From NCBI RefSeq assembly GCF_020360975.1, contig NW_025408676.1, positions 1,240,001-1,304,000 of the forward strand: a DNA stretch of 64,000 bases, given 5' to 3'. The translations under genes were made by a program, and so were the position numbers. This document shows, piece by piece, positions 48,176 to 60,050 of this stretch. Below the pieces are notes generated by a model. It was not told the DNA's origin. It did not search any database and was given only the letters and a program-made list of their open reading frames with translations. The DNA is from Hirsutella rhossiliensis. Lineage: Eukaryota; Ascomycota; Sordariomycetes; Hypocreales; Ophiocordycipitaceae. Each line of letters starts with the position of its first letter. Positions within the stretch are counted from its first letter, which is position 1.

Positions 48176-50799
48176 ATCTTATCTTATTATATTTATATCT
48201 TTCTTAGTAAGATTATATATCTAAGGAAGTTTACTTCTTATATATAGAACTTACTTTTCTTTAGTTTAACTAATAACTTTATATTTTAAAGTATATAAAG
48301 TACCTTATAAATATATTCTTTATATTCTTCTAAGGTATTTAAAAAGATTAGGATATTATCTAAGTATACTACTATAAAGATATCTAAGTACTTATATAGG
48401 ATATTATTAATTATCTATTAAAAGGTAGCTAGTATATTTATAAGTCTAAATAATATTACTAGATATTTAAATAGTCTAAACTTCGTTTTAAAGGCTATTA
48501 TCTATTTATATCCCCTTTTTATATATATTAAGTTATAGGCGCTTTTAAGGTTAAGGGCTATAAATTATTTTTTACTATATAATCGATCTTATAGTTTTAA
48601 TATAAGCGGTAATAGTATTCGGTCTTTTATTATAATATTATTTAAGCGTTTATAGTTAATAACTAGTTATAGCTTACTATTTTTCTTTAAAATAAATATA
48701 ACTAAGTAGCTTACTTTAGATATTAACGTTTATATATATCCCTTTATAGATTCTTATTAAGGAAGTTATATAACGTTTATAGTTACTTTTTATTTAAGTT
48801 ATAGATCTTATAAAACGTTAGTATTATTTTATCCTTAAGATAAATTTTATAGTCTTATTAGCTATATTTAAGTAACCCTATCTTAAGTTCTTCCTTAAAG
48901 AGTTTATTATATTTCTAGTATTCTTAAGGGATATTCTTTATTTTATCTTATAAGCTTTATTCTTTCTTTTAAAAGCTAGTTTCTCTTAACTTGAGCTCTT
49001 TATTAATTTATTTAAGGTCTTTCCTTAAAGTAGTAATAACTCTTTAAATCTTTATATTATATCCTTTATTCTATTTATATTAAATACTAGGTTATATAGC
49101 TATATTAATTAGTATATAAGTCTTATTAGTTAATTTTATTATATTTATTAGTTTAGTTATTATTTTCGTTTATATTACTAAAGCCTATAATAATTTACTT
49201 AAACGGTCTTCCTTTTTATCTTATTTAATAGCTAAATTATCGTAAAGTTTTACTTTCTTTTAAATCGATTAGTCTTAGAAACTTATATTTTTATTTTAAT
49301 ATAGCTAGCGAGTTTTCTAGTTAGTTAATAGGTTGCTCTCTTATAGCTATAAAAGTCTTAATATAAGGTTATATTCTTTAATATCTATAATATTAAAGTT
49401 AACTTATTTATTATAGCCTTAAATATAAATATTAAGGTAATTAATCTTTATATTAATAATTTTATTATTATAGTTAAAGGCCTCTCCTTTAATATTTATA
49501 AGTTTATATAGATCTTTCTTATATCTTTATATAAGTTAGTAATAATTAATAACTTTAAGTAAAATATAATTACTTATTACGCTATAGTTTAAAAGTATAT
49601 ATACGTAATATCCTATAATTTAGATATCTAATATTATTTAATTACTATAGCTTACTATTACTATATATAGGGTCCTTAGATCTTATTATATTATACTAGT
49701 TTATAGCCTTTTTATAGATAGTATACCTTATTTTTTACTTAGTTTTTATTTATTTTATTTAGGTATTCTTCTTTAATTTATTATTAATATTATTTCTTTA
49801 TATTTTTATTATATAATATTATATTAAGGCTTAAGAGACTAATTTCTTATAGCTAATTAAAGATTTCTTATTTCTTAACGCTATATTATTTATATTATAC
49901 TACTTTATAGTTAATTATATACTATACTTTATAATTCTATTTATTTTTATACTAAAGGTTAAGTTTTTATTTTATATCTTTTTATTTTTTATATAGTATT
50001 TCTATATCGATTTTTCCTTAATTAAATATAGCTTATAGCCTTTATATATATTACTAATAATATTTTAGTATACTATTATATTATTTATACTATACTTATA
50101 CTTTTTCGTATTTATAAACTTTATAGTTTAGGTATATATATTTATTATAATCTTCCTTATTATATTTAACTTATTATATAAGTCTTTAAAAGGTTAAGGG
50201 TTTAAATACTTTAAAATAAGTAGTATTATACTATTCTTTTATTTTAGTATATTTATAGATTTTATATATCTTTAAAAGATATCTTATTAATAAACCGTAA
50301 TTATTATAGTATTTAAGTAGTATACTATAATTAGGTTCTAATAATATAACTTAGTCGTTTAAGTAGCGTTAATTAATTTTCTAGTAGTTTAGTTTTATAC
50401 TTAAGTAAGGTTTTAAAAGTACTTATCCCTTAAACTTAACTAAGAAAGCGTTATATTATACCTTTATTTAAAAGTATATTATATAATCTAAGTAGATATA
50501 TAATATTTATAAATATACTTATAATACTTATAAGTAAGTAGTATTTATAAGTTATTTTTAAATTCTCTTTATAGTTACTATTCTTATTATAGAGCTATAA
50601 AGATATTAACTATAGTAATAGCTATAATATAGTCTCCTTTATATAGTAATAGTTAGTACTAAATTAATATAGCTTATTAGTTTTCTATAAAAATATAAGG
50701 TATTTATTTAGTTTTAATTTAAGTATTTCTTTAAATTCTTTAAAGTATAAAGCGTATTCTTTAATTATAGTATTTTCCCTTAATAGTAAGGGTAGTAGT

Positions 50800-51850
50800 A
50801 TAAGTTCGTTCTTATCTTCTATTTCTCTAAGTATTTCTTATTTTTTAAAGCTTATATTATTAATACTTTATTATTCTTCTTTAAGTTATTATTTAAGTTT
50901 TATAAGTATAAGGGCTATATCTATATCTTCTTTATTATATTATTTATAGACTACCTACTATTATTATTAATATTTATTTTATATATCTTCTTAAAATCGT
51001 TTACTATTCTTTTTAATTTAGTCTTAAGAGACTCTTTTAAGATAAAGGTATTTTAGTTTTATAAATTTAACTTATTTTTATATTTTAAGATCCCTTTATT
51101 ATATTATTATAAGGGTTTTCTTTAATAGCTTTAAGAACTATTTAGTACCGTTCTTATTACTTAAGTATACTATATATTTATTATTATAGTATATAGTCTA
51201 ACTAAGGAGTTTATACTTTAGTTCTTATTTATTAATAGTATTTAGGTATTTCTTACCTTTTAAGGCTAGTACTTAGTAGGTTTTCCTTTCCTTATAAGGT
51301 TATTTATATTATTTAAAGTAATATCTAAGTTTCCTATAATTAAAATACTTTCCTTTACTTTTTTATATTATATTTAGGTTTATCTTACCTAGGTTAGTTA
51401 TATAAGTATAGGTAATAAGAGTTTCGCGCTTCTTTTTATAGTTAGCGCGTTAGTTAAAGTTATTCTTATAAAAAGGGTTTTAGTTTCCTCTTTCTTATTT
51501 CTTTTCTTAGTATTATATATACTATCTATTATCGATTTATACTATTATAGTAATATAGTCTAAGAGGTTATTAAGTTAATTTTCCTTATAAAGCTCGTCC
51601 TTAACTTTTTCTTTAAGCTTATTATAGAATTATAATATAAGAGGTTCGTTATCTTAATTAAGCTTTAAGGTAACTTAACGGAACTTTATAGTATAATCTA
51701 ATACTAAGATCCTTTATTAAAGTTCTTAAAGTTTTTATTTAGCTTCTTATTTATTATTAGTTATTTTAAATACCTTTATAATAGCTTCTTTAAATCCTTA
51801 GAAACTAGTAAAGACTTTATTTATCTTATTATCCTATTACGCTAATTAGT
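50800..51850 (-). pseudogene. B2 gag remnant
   Basis: Collinear with B1 gag (30380-31470). The zinc-knuckle region lies near 51310-51355. It is more decayed than B1 and no new feature is visible. Confidence 0.75.
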
Positions 51851-52254
51851 TATTAAGAAAATCCCTTATAATAGGTTTAAACTAAGTAAGTACTATTCTA
51901 GATAAATAATTTCTTATATAAAGTACCTTTTCGACTAAGTCTAAAAGTTTAGTAAGGTAAAACTAGTAGTAGGCCTTAAGTTAAGTAAGAAAGTCTTAAA
52001 GCGTACTATAAGTACTATCGAATAGTCCTAGCTATTTTAGTTTAATTACTTTTCTAAGGTCTTAAACTTATTTATTACCTCCTTTATTCCTAAGTAACTA
52101 TACCTTATATTAAAAGGTAATAATCTTATATATTATATCCTAAGGCGATATAATAGGTCTAAAGTTAGTTAATCTAGCTTACTATATAAGTATATTAATA
52201 GTTACGATATTACTTAAAGTAATATAGTATTATACTAAATAAGAGCTTTTAATA

Positions 52255-52423
52255 TATAATAACTAGTATTATTTTTAAGGGATAAACCTATTAAGGGGCT
52301 TATATTAATAGATATAATAAGGCGTAGTTTAAGTAATAATAAGTATATTACGTTAGTAATAAGTTAGAGGTTATAGACTATAGACTATAACTAAGTAATT
52401 AAAATTAAAGATAGAATTATAAT
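52255..52423 (-). repeat. B2 5' LTR, left part (split by C1)
   Basis: First 169 bp of the LTR in plus-strand order; it continues at 58720-59000. Subtracting the 5-bp TSD from both pieces restores exactly 450 bp. Confidence 0.95.
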
Positions 52424-52901
52424 TATTGCGAAGCGTAGCTTAATTTCGTAGTTCTCGGAGATATCCCTTAGTATAAGGGACCTAGGAAGCTAAAAAAACA
52501 GGTTTTAAGGAAGGAGCTAAAAGGAGGTATAGAGAGGACAGTAAGGGTAAGAGGGGAAGTAAAAGTAGCTATAGCTTCCTATAGAGGTAGCGAGAGATAA
52601 GACGGATATACCGGTAACGGCTAGAAAGGAGGGGAAAAACCGGTAAAAAGCTCGGTAGTCGAAAGGATATTAATAGCTTCTTTAAGTAGGATCTTCTTTA
52701 TTAATCGAGATACTAAACGGGTATAAAAAGGGACGTTAAATAAAAGAAAGAAGGATAATTAAGGCAATATAATAATTACTCCCCTACCTTTATTACTACT
52801 TCTATAAGAATTAAAACTCTCTGCCCTACCTATCCGACCCCTTACTTTTAATTTCACCTTTATATATTTTATATATACTTCTTATATCTCTCTTTACGAG
52901 A
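52424..52901 (+). repeat. 5' LTR of C1 (478 bp)
   Basis: It begins tattgcgaagcg and ends ctctctttacgaga. It contains a TATA-like box, tataaaaag, at 52722-52730. Confidence 0.94.
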
Positions 52902-52915
52902 GTTATAAGCCTAGG
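52902..52915 (+). promoter_or_regulatory. Primer-binding site of C1
   Basis: gttataagcctagg right after the 5' LTR. It is the same initiator tRNA-Met half-tRNA complement, with RIP changes, as in F and C3. Confidence 0.68.
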
Positions 52916-52919
52916 AGGA

Positions 52920-55900
52920 ATAGAATTCCTATACCTTCCGGCTGCTATAAAAGGCACCTTTCTTATATCCCTCGTAGCTTCCTTTTACCCCTCTTACTAG
53001 AAAAGCCGATTTTTAACCGACTTTTCTACCTTTCCCTATAATAATAACGAAAACCGACTCCTTTACCGTCCCTACGGTCTATAGGACGATTCTTATAGAG
53101 CCCTAAGATTAGGATAAGTAGGTAAAGGAGCTACGGGCTTATATAGATAGAACTATTTATAATTTAGTCTTCTTTAATAAGTAGGACCCTCTCGAGCTCC
53201 CTCTTTATCCTAGGGCAACGGAATTTATAGAGGGAGCATCCCTCTTCTCCGAGCTAACCTACGTATAGTAGAGAGCTTTTTCTACTACCTTAGGTAACTA
53301 CGAGAGTTACCGCAAGGAATACCTTTATAAGACGAAGCTACTAACTACTATACGTACGGTAATAATAGAATCCGTTAGTATAGTAAAGCTAATTACTCTT
53401 CGAGAGGAAGAGACTCCTAGGTAGTAGCTTTTAAAGCTCGAGACCTTAATAGCTCCCTCGAGAGGTTATATAACTAACCGTATTAGGAAGACCTATACGG
53501 CCTACCTAAGAGCTTTTTCTACTAGGAACCTACTAGCTTCTTCGTAGCTAGCTAAGTAAGAAGAAATCCTCGAGGAAGCTAACTAATACTTCCTTATAGA
53601 AGCTCTTTCCGGCTAGTAGCTACGGGATATATCTCTACTAATAAAGCCTATTAGTAACGGTTACTCGACTATCTTTTAAGAAGCTAGCCGGGAACTAAAC
53701 GAAGAGGCTACTAAAGTATAATAGCAAGCAGTCTTATTCCTTCGCGGCTAGCACTCGACCTAGACGGCTCGACCTATAGCTACTATAGCCCCTATTACTA
53801 CGGCCCCCGCTGCTGCTATTACGGCTATTGCTCCTTTAGCTCCTCCTCCCTTAAGAGCCTTAACGCCGTCGTTAACTATAGCTATAGCCCCGGCCCCGGC
53901 TCCGTATCTTACTCCGGGCCCGTCCCCGGTCCTATTAGTTAGACCGGCCTAACTAGTCCCCTAATAGACCTTTTAGTCCGTTAGTCGAAAAATTAGGGAA
54001 CTAGTCGAAATTAAACCTCTTCGTTAAAATTAGCAATAAGGGGTAAAAAGGGGAGGTTTTTAAGTAGACCTTCTAGATTAAGATAAGGATTCCTCGAAGA
54101 AATAAAAGACTAAGCGAAACGGCTGCCTAGCCTATAAATCCCTAGGCTATTAATTATTATAATACTAGTAGGTCTTTAAGAAAAACCGACCTAAAGGATT
54201 TAACCCTTTAAAGAGGCTATAAGAAATAATATAATAGTCTCTTAAGGAGGACCCCTTACTATAAAAGAAGATAGACGAGATTTAGGTTGCTAAGAAATAG
54301 TAACTAACGCCGCTACTATAAATTTAAGGAAAAATCGTTAGTATAGTAAATCCAGCCTTTATCTTCCCTACGGATTAATAAGGCTAAGACTAACCGTTAG
54401 GACCCTCCGACTATCCCCTACGAAAATTAGCTATCCTTAACTCTAGTGCTTCCCTCGATATCTATAATATACTCTTACGATTCCGGTCCTTTAAGAAGGT
54501 ATAGAGGGAATACCTTATTACCGGGGAATTAACTATATAGATAGAGGGGTACGGAAGGGTAAATTTCACGATAAAATTACCTAATAGGACTATATAAATT
54601 CTTCGACGAAAAAGGGTAGCTTTTTGCCCTTAATTTTTAACGAGCTTAATTTCCTTTTACCTTCTTTAAAAGAAAGGGATTATTTAGGATATAACGTCTA
54701 AGCCTACGAGGCTAGTCTAAAAGAATTAGACTATTAGGCTTATCGAGGAGAAATTCGGTTAATTTATTCTCGAATTCCGACCTATCCTTAGGAAGGAATC
54801 TCTTAAGAAGTTAGCTTTCCCTACTCGAAGGAGGGTAGGTTTAAAGGACCCTCTTCTAGCAGCCTAAGGAGACGGTCTTCTTTAGCACGCACGACTTAGT
54901 TACCCGGGCCCCCTAGCTTTATATAAGCTAGGATAATAATAGGGCGAACGAATAAGGGGCCTAAAAACCGTCGAATATAAATACTATAGCTAAGGGAAGA
55001 CTAAGAGACGAATTTCTAGACGGACCTTAATACGGCCGGACTAGCTATATAAGGAAATTTAGGTCGACTAGACCGACGTCTCTAGGGATTAAGAAAGCTT
55101 TATTAAAGTAATGTTTTTTATAGACGCCTTTTTAGGGATAGTTTTCCCTTATTTCTTATAGACCTACTTAAGTAAGTATAACTAGTCTACCCTCTAAGAC
55201 TTCGTTAACTAGATAAAATCCTACTTTAGCTATAAGGTAAAGAAGATACGGTCTAACGGAGAGCTATTTATAAAGGATATCTTAAATTAGCTTCGAAAAA
55301 GGGGCATTTTACCCCTCCTATTAGCACTAAATACCTAGGCCTAGAATAAAGGGGCAGAAAGATTAGGGGGTGCTATAATAGAAAGGGCCTATATAATAAG
55401 ACTTACTATAAGGCTTCTATATAACCTTTAGAGGGAAGTTATTAAGACCGCCTATTACCTTTAGAACTAGACCCCTAGGGACCCTAAGGACCCTAGGGAA
55501 CTAAACTAAGGAATAGACTAGAAATCCCCCCTTAAGCTCTTTACGAAGAAGAGGGCCTTGCTAGCCTACCTTTATACCTATAGCTATAAGGCATACGTAA
55601 TAACTACCGATATATAGCTAAAAAGAAAGAAGAAAAGAAAGCTTAATCTAAGAGCCTTTATTAGTTACCTCGTTAGTTATAATTCTATAAATATCTTCTA
55701 GATCTAGATTCCTCTTCTATAGAAGGTTATTTCGACTAGGATATAATTTTTAACGAATCTAGCTTCTTCGACGGAAAGAGGGATTAATAGCCCCTCTTAC
55801 TCTCTTAACGTTAGCTAATTTAGAAGATTTAAATCCCCCCTTCCTAATAGTCTTAAGAAGAGGTCCTAGATAAAGAAATAGAAGAAGAAACTAACGTCGA

Positions 55901-57960
55901 AGTAGTTAAGGATAACGCCGACTTCGAAGAAGAAGAGGAAGCTACTAGATTAGATAATCTAAACGAAGAAGGAGACTATAGGAAAGTAGTAGAGCTAGAA
56001 TACGCCTACCTCCCTACGCCTCCTCTTATAGAATAAGAAGAAGATCTAAAAGCAGCTTTTTTAGTTAGTCTTCTTATCTCGACCCCTAAGGGGGTAGGAA
56101 AGGCACCTCTCTTAAAGGATTACCTAGCTGCCTTTTTATCCCTACTTCGAGAAGTAAAGGAAAGTATAGGGCCCGATATAGATACTAAAGAAGACTAACT
56201 ACTCCCTTATTTCGATCGTTTTTCCGACTTTTATTTAACGCCTATAAAAGACGGTTCCTATAGAGCATTTATAGTAGGCCGGCTCTTTAAGCTATAGCTA
56301 TTAGCAAGGAAGGTATATAAAAGAAACCTCCTAGACCTACTAGTAAACTAAAAGCAGCTAGAAAAACACCCCTTTAGAGACTAGTTTTTCTAGGCCTAGA
56401 AAGACTACCTAACCTTATACGAGGAAATAAGGTCTTTCGAAGAGGTCCTTAAGGAAAAGGTAAGGGGAAAATAGGTCCTTAGCTATAAGTAGGTCTTTAT
56501 CTATAAGACTAATAAATATAGCTTCCTTTAAAAGTATAAAGCCCGGCTAGTTATCTATAGGAATTAATAGGAAAAAGGGGATCTACCTACTAAGGTAACT
56601 ACCTTAGTAGGGATATCTTTTTAGACCCTTATAGCTATAGTAGTAGAATTCGACCTCGAGCTCGATTAGATAGATATAGTTAACGCCTTTATTAACTACC
56701 CTCTTAAGAAAGAAAAAGTTATCTATATACGACTTCCTCCTAGTTTCTAATAGCTAGGAAAGGTTCTATAGCTTAGGAAAGCTCTATATAGACTACGAAG
56801 ATTACCCCTTCTCTAGTAATAGTATTTAATAGGTTCCCTTAAAGCCTTAGGCTTTAAGAAAGTCCCTTAGGAACCGTATATAGTATAGAAGGGTAAAATT
56901 ATAGTCTTCTTCTACGTCGACGATATTATCTAGGCCTACCTAAAAGAGGAAGAAGTAACTACTAAGGAGGCTATAAAAGGCCTATAAGAAAGGTATAAGA
57001 TAACTAGGCTAAGGGAGCTAAAGTAGTTCCTAGGGATATAAATCCTTTAGAATAGGTCCTAACGGACTATCTAGCTTACCTAGGACGCCTATATCGATAA
57101 GGTCGCTTATAAATTCCTCCTTAATTCCCTCGATAAGAAGCTTCCTTCTACGCTTATATTAAATAAAGAGCTTTTACCTAATCCGTCCTTTTAAGCTAGG
57201 GAGTAAGAGAAACACTAATATTAATAGAAGGTAGGCTCCTTGCTTTTTTTAGCTATTTCTACTAAACCGGATATCTCTTTTACGGTCTCCCGGCTAGCTA
57301 GGCATAACTAGAATCCTAGCCCTAGGCATTAAAAAGCAGTAGATAGAGCTATCCTTTATCTCTATTTAACGAGATTATATAGTCTACGCCTAGGAGGGTA
57401 GGGAAGGAAATTAGCTGCTAAAATCTTCCTTTATTCGAGCGATTCGTCCTTTATAGATAATTCTTTAAATAGAAAGAGCTTATAAGGGTATATTATATCC
57501 CTTTTTAGAGGAACTATTACTTAGAGAGCTTCGAAGTAAGCTACCGTTATAACTTTTAGTACGGAGGTAGAGCTACTAGCTCTTTTAGAAGCGTTAAAAG
57601 AAGCGATTTTCCTTAGCCGGCTATTAATATCTCTATAACTATAAATTCCGACCTTATTAGCTATAGAATACAATAATATATAGACTATACGAATTCTTAT
57701 AGAAAATAGTAAGTTATTAACCTAGCTACGATATATTAATATTTACTAGTATTAGTTATACTAAGAGGTCTAAAGGGGACTTATTTCCGTCTATTAGGTT
57801 TTAATAGTATCGATAAAAGCTAATGGTCTTACGAAGCCCTTACCGAAGTAGAAGCTAGCTGTCTTTTTATAGTAAATTAGGCTAGAAGACGTTCGAGAGA
57901 AGCTATCCTTAGAAACCCGCCTTAAGAGTCTACGAGAGGAGCTAATAGTACGTAGGAGGA
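52920..57960 (+). pseudogene. C1 gag-pol polyprotein remnant
   Basis: Plus-strand copia polyprotein. A Pro/Ala-rich stretch lies near 53790-53930. The integrase catalytic area reads VKKIRSNGELFIKDIL near 55240-55285, followed by GGAIIERAYIIRL near 55370. RT opens with VEFDLELD.IDIVNAFINYPL near 56640-56705 and has an intact YVDD at 56913-56924 (FFYVDDII). RNase H shows SSFIDNSLNRKS near 57430-57465 and TEVELLALLEALKEAIFLSRL near 57560-57620. The C-terminus runs to about 57960 (LTKPLPK near 57830). Stops are TAA/TAG only. It is probably one ORF in life, with about 1,650 codons. Confidence 0.87.
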
Positions 57961-57984
57961 AGGAGACGTCTATAGCTAAAGAGA

Positions 57985-58110
57985 GGAATTAGGACTTATC
58001 TTAAAGGAGGGCCCCTAGCTTAATTAGGACTTATTCTTCTTAAAGGCCCCCTTTAAGGACTTATCCTTAGAGAAGCCCCTTTCTTATAGGACTTAATTTC
58101 CTCCTAAGGC
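57985..58110 (+). repeat. Reiterated motif in C1 3' untranslated region
   Basis: Four or more imperfect units around aggacttat and ggcccc. The same array, inverted, is found in C3 at 1160-1310. Confidence 0.55.
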
Positions 58111-58253
58111 CCTTTTCCTAAAGTAGGTCTAAAAGAGCCTAGGGCTAAAACCCGGATTTCTTAAGTAGGGGATAAGTATAAACTAAGACCTCCTCTATAC
58201 GCTTACCGGCCTAGGTATTTAGCTTTACCCTTTCTATAAGGGCAGGCTATAGC

Positions 58254-58263
58254 TAAGGGGGTA
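58254..58263 (+). other. Polypurine tract of C1
   Basis: taagggggta immediately before the 3' LTR, as in C3. Confidence 0.75.
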
Positions 58264-58714
58264 TATCGCGAAGCGTAGCTTAATTTCGTAGTTCTTAGAG
58301 ATATCCCTTAGTATAAGGGACCTAGGAAGCTAAAAAGAGGTATAGAGAGGAGGGTAGGGGTAAGAGGGGAAGTAGAAGTAGCGATAGCTTCCTATAGAGG
58401 TAGCGAGAGATAAGACGGATATGCCGGTAACGGCTAAAAAGGAAGGGAAAAACCGGTAAAAAGCTTAGTAGTCGAAAGGACATTAGTAGCTTCTTTAAGC
58501 AGGATCTTTATTATTAATCGAGATACTAGATAGGTATAAAGAGGGATTTTAGATAAAGGAAAGAAGGATAATTAAGGCAATATAATAATTACTCCCCTAC
58601 CTTTATTACTACTTCCGTAAGAATTAAAACTCTCTACCCTACTTATCCGACCCCTTACTTTTAATTTTACCTTTATATATTTTATATATACTTCTTATAT
58701 CTCTCTTCGCGAGA
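58264..58714 (+). repeat. 3' LTR of C1 (451 bp, 27-bp deletion)
   Basis: It matches the 5' LTR except for loss of 27 bp after ggaagctaaaaa. In the 5' LTR this segment lies between two copies of agctaaaa, so the deletion looks like slippage between short direct repeats. It ends cttcgcgaga, the inverted partner of the LTR start. Confidence 0.93.
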
Positions 58715-58719
58715 ATAAT

Positions 58720-59000
58720 AAAGATCTATATTAAAAGCTATCGAGCTATCTATTTAAAGGAGTAAAAGTAAGTAGCTATATATACTTATAAAGACTATCC
58801 TTAGATTATAGGCCTAGCTATAATCCTTAATATTAGATTATATAAAGCGTAGTAATCTTATTAATCTTAGATTACTTAGATCTTTATAATCCCTTTAATC
58901 CTATATCTATTAAATAGTTATACTAACTATTTATCTATTAAACCGTATTATATACTTAACGCGGTCGACTATTAGCGGCCTAGTAGCTATAGTTATAATA
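58720..59000 (-). repeat. B2 5' LTR, right part
   Basis: It continues the LTR interrupted at 52423, from aaagatctat to gttataata. Confidence 0.94.
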
Positions 59001-59405
59001 CCTTACTAAAGTAGAAGCTAGCTATCTTTTTATAGTAAATTAAGCTAAAAAATATTTAAGAAAAGCTATCTTTAAAGGCTTACTTTAAGAGTCTTTAAGA
59101 GGAGCTAATAGTACGTATAAGAAGGTAATATCTATAGCTAAAGAAAAGGAAAAGGTTTTTCCCTTTAAAGGGCCCCTTATTTAATTAGGTTTTTCCCTTT
59201 TAAGAAGGCCCCCTTTCTTATAAGACTTTCCTTTCTTTAAACCCTTATTTCTTAAGTAGGTTTAAAAGAGCCTAGGGACCTAAAACGGCCCTTACTTTCC
59301 TTAAGTAAAGGGAGAAGTATAAAGCTAAGAACCTCTTTTATACGCTTACTAGCCTAAAGCTATATTAGCTATACCCTTAAGGGGCAAGCTATAGCTAAAG
59401 GGGTA
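59001..59405 (+). pseudogene. C2 pol C-terminus, 3' UTR and polypurine tract after B2
   Basis: It resumes the C2 reading at the point matching C1 57834 (ccttactaaagtagaagctagc). Coding sense ends near 59110; the remainder is 3' UTR with gtttttccctttt repeats and the tract taaaggggta at 59396-59405. Confidence 0.82.
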
Positions 59406-59868
59406 TATCGCGAAGCGTAGCTTAATTTTATAGTTCTTAGAGATATCCCTTAGTACGAGGGACTAAGGAAGCTAAAAACGCTTAGTATAGAAAAAGGAAG
59501 AAGGAGCTAAAAAGAGGTATAGAAAGGAGGGTAGGAGTATAAAAGAAAGTATAAGTAGTAAGAGATAAGACGGATATATCGGTAACGGGTAAAAAGGAGG
59601 GAAAAAACTAGTAAAAAGCTTAGTAGTTAAAATAATATTAATAGCTTCTTTAAGTAAGATCTTCTTTATTAATTAAGATACTAAATAGGTATAAAAGGGG
59701 GCGTTAAATAAAAGAAAGAAGGATAATTAAAGCAATATAATAATTACTTCCTTACCTTTATTACTACTCTTATAAGAATTAAATCTCTCTACCTTACCTA
59801 TCTAACCCCTTACTTTTAATTTTACCTTTATATATTTTTATATACTTCTTATATCTCTCTTTACGAGA
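59406..59868 (+). repeat. 3' LTR of C2 (463 bp)
   Basis: It begins tatcgcgaagcg and ends ctctctttacgaga. The flank agtat (59869-59873) is the expected right TSD; the left copy lies outside the window. Confidence 0.92.
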
Positions 59869-60050
59869 AGTATAACTATAGCTTTAACTTATTTTATAAG
59901 TAGTAATATAAAGGAGTTTAGCTATATATTTACTTAGTATATAATAAGCCTTTAAATATATATACTTATTTAAGAAAACCTATTAATAAGTACTAAGGGA
60001 ATTACGCTTTTTTTATACTACCTCTTTATTTATAACTTAAAGAGTAGCCT
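59869..60050. other. Short flank between C2 and the solo LTR
   Basis: 182 bp of AT-rich, RIP-altered sequence. It belongs to the same unit as the sequence resuming at 60511. I see no gene or motif in it. Confidence 0.5.

Larger units (their letters stand above)
43375..50700 (-). pseudogene. B2 pol remnant, split by D2
   Basis: Collinear with B1 pol. The integrase region lies near 44900-45150. The RT region is divided by D2. The catalytic box reads YLDN at 48356-48367, as in B1. The coding frame is far more decayed than in B1 because CpG sites have also become TpA. A short insertion-like difference at about 46215-46225 (ttttttatttt where B1 has ctttaacta) lies beside the LINE insertion. Confidence 0.8.
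52419..58719 (+). mobile_element. Ty1/copia element C1, plus strand, complete, TSD ataat
   Basis: Complete copia element (52424-58714) inserted into the B2 5' LTR; TSD ataat at 52419-52423 and 58715-58719. The 5' LTR is 52424-52901, the 3' LTR 58264-58714 and the internal region 52902-58263. It is the best-preserved C element in the window, with CpG largely intact and CpA/TpG depleted. Confidence 0.96.
42903..59005 (-). mobile_element. Ty3/gypsy element B2, minus strand, split by D2 and C1
   Basis: Second full-length B element (42908-59000). The left TSD cttta (42903-42907) and right TSD cctta (59001-59005) differ by one C/T change; the uninterrupted target in C1 at 57829-57845 reads cccttaccg. 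Removing D2 (46244-48175 plus TSD) and C1 (52424-58714 plus TSD) leaves an element collinear with B1. It has lost most CpG sites that B1 keeps. Confidence 0.95.
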
